Of a DNA stretch of 16,447 bases, positions 15,674 to 16,447 are shown piece after piece; position 1 is the stretch's first letter; each line of letters starts with the position of its first letter. The stretch spans positions 1-16,447 of the forward strand of contig CALKYB010000263.1 of assembly GCA_938003565.1 (NCBI GenBank). Reading direction: 5' to 3'. Source of the stretch: an uncultured bacterium. Lineage in GTDB: Bacteria > Bdellovibrionota_C > UBA2361 > SZUA-149 > CALKYB01. The translations under genes were made by a program, and so were the position numbers. Below the pieces are notes generated by a model, which saw only the letters and a program-made list of their open reading frames with translations, did no database searches and was not told where the DNA came from.

Positions 15674-16447
15674 ATGTCTAAACTAATTGAATTTTTGCCA
15701 ACTTTAACAACAAATCTTCTAACTACAATCCTAACTTCATTTTTCCTTGTCCTACCAACATCTCAAGCTGAAGATCTCAAACTATCTCTAAGTGGCTCAA
15801 GCACTTTAGCTCCGCTTGCTTCAGAAATTGCAAAGCTCCTAGAGAAGAAAAATCCGGGTCTTAGGGTAGATGTGCAAACTGGCGGTTCCTCTAGAGGCAT
15901 TGCTGATGTACAACGGGGCCTTGTTGATTTAGGCATGTCTTCAAGATCTCTCTACAAAAAAGAACGTAGCAACACCAAAAGTCATGTAGTTGCCTACGAC
16001 GGAGTCGCTTTTGTTGTTCATAAAGATAATCCACTAAGAAACCTCTCAAAAGATCAAGCCAGGAAAATATATCTGGGAGAAATCTCAAACTGGAGAGATC
16101 TGGGAGGAGCAGATGCTACGATAACAGTTATCGATCGTGCCAAAGGTCGCTCAGAAAAAGACTTAGTCGATAAGTTTCTAGAAATCGAAGCCGGAACGAC
16201 GAAAGCCAGTGTGATTGCTGGAGAGAATCAACAATGTGTAAAGCTAATAGAAGGAAACAAAAATGCAATTGTTTACCTTTCGATTGGCACTGCGGAGTAT
16301 GAAAAAAAAAGGTCTGGAAAACTGAAGCTTCTTAGTTTGGATACGGTTGATGCTTCAAGTGCTACTGTTAAAAACAAAAGCTATCCGCTACGAAGACCAC
16401 TTCTCTTGGTTAGCAAGAAAGAACTAAGGGGAGCTACTAAGAAATTT
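15674..16447 (+). CDS. PstS-like phosphate ABC transporter substrate-binding protein (3' end beyond window)
   Basis: The first 258 codons of an open frame that runs off the window. The protein has a signal peptide with a hydrophobic core at about 15-28 and likely cleavage after SQA (A32), placing it in the periplasm or on the membrane. The mature part follows the PstS family: SGSSTLAPL (40-48), QTGGSSRGIADVQRGLVDLGMS (68-89), AYDGVAFVVHKDNPL (107-121) and YLGEISNWRDLGG (133-145). SYPLRRPLLLVSKK near the end is the usual YPL-RPL strand. The R-x-x-G-S-G-T phosphate loop of classic PstS is replaced by R155-AKGRS-E161, so ligand preference might differ. PstS delivers phosphate to PstABC; those genes may follow outside the window. 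No strong ribosome binding site and no good Pho box were found. Confidence 0.88.
   Translation, partial: MSKLIEFLPTLTTNLLTTILTSFFLVLPTSQAEDLKLSLSGSSTLAPLASEIAKLLEKKNPGLRVDVQTGGSSRGIADVQRGLVDLGMSSRSLYKKERSNTKSHVVAYDGVAFVVHKDNPLRNLSKDQARKIYLGEISNWRDLGGADATITVIDRAKGRSEKDLVDKFLEIEAGTTKASVIAGENQQCVKLIEGNKNAIVYLSIGTAEYEKKRSGKLKLLSLDTVDASSATVKNKSYPLRRPLLLVSKKELRGATKKF

Overview
The window looks like chromosomal DNA from a Gram-negative bacterium of moderate-to-low GC (estimated by eye). Genes are closely packed in short operons, several start with GTG or TTG, and the clearest ribosome binding sites read AGGAG or AAGGAG. The protein at 14617-15240 resembles a family I recall mainly from myxobacteria and other former Deltaproteobacteria (MXAN_5187-type C-terminal domain). 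That hints at such a lineage but does not prove it. There are no rRNAs, tRNAs, CRISPR arrays, transposases or phage genes.

Layout. (1) 54-1387, minus: a TauE/SafE-type membrane exporter followed by a small HslV-like Ntn-hydrolase with Ser in place of the usual catalytic Thr; the stop of the first overlaps the ribosome binding site of the second. (2) 1632-5250, minus: a multi-spanning GT-C-like membrane protein followed by a membrane-anchored protein with six FG-GAP/VCBS calcium-binding repeats. (3) 5251-5665: a 415-base divergent intergenic region. (4) 5666-10206, plus: a 934-residue secreted protein with a tandem internal duplication and six FG-GAP/VCBS repeats, then a second GT-C-like membrane protein; the 80-base gap between them holds two strong hairpins. 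(5) 10207-10458: the convergent gap, holding a 161-base palindromic element (26 of 27 outer bases paired, three internal arms). (6) 10459-14163, minus: glmU, glmS and an N-terminally extended GroES-like protein, probably one operon with a sigma-70-like promoter at 14248-14276. (7) 14617-15240, plus: the MXAN_5187-like protein, preceded by two near-perfect palindromes. (8) 15404-16447, plus: a small two-helix membrane protein and the first 258 codons of a PstS-like phosphate-binding protein that runs off the window.

How the genes fit together. glmU and glmS supply UDP-N-acetylglucosamine for peptidoglycan and lipopolysaccharide. The centre of the window is a mirrored pair of modules, each an exported FG-GAP/VCBS repeat protein beside a GT-C-like membrane protein. 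A reasonable inference is two surface proteins, each with its own lipid-linked-sugar glycosyltransferase. The items most worth a second look are this mirrored arrangement, the structured element at 10258-10418, the Ser-type HslV-like hydrolase coupled to an exporter, and the hairpins before the second membrane protein.
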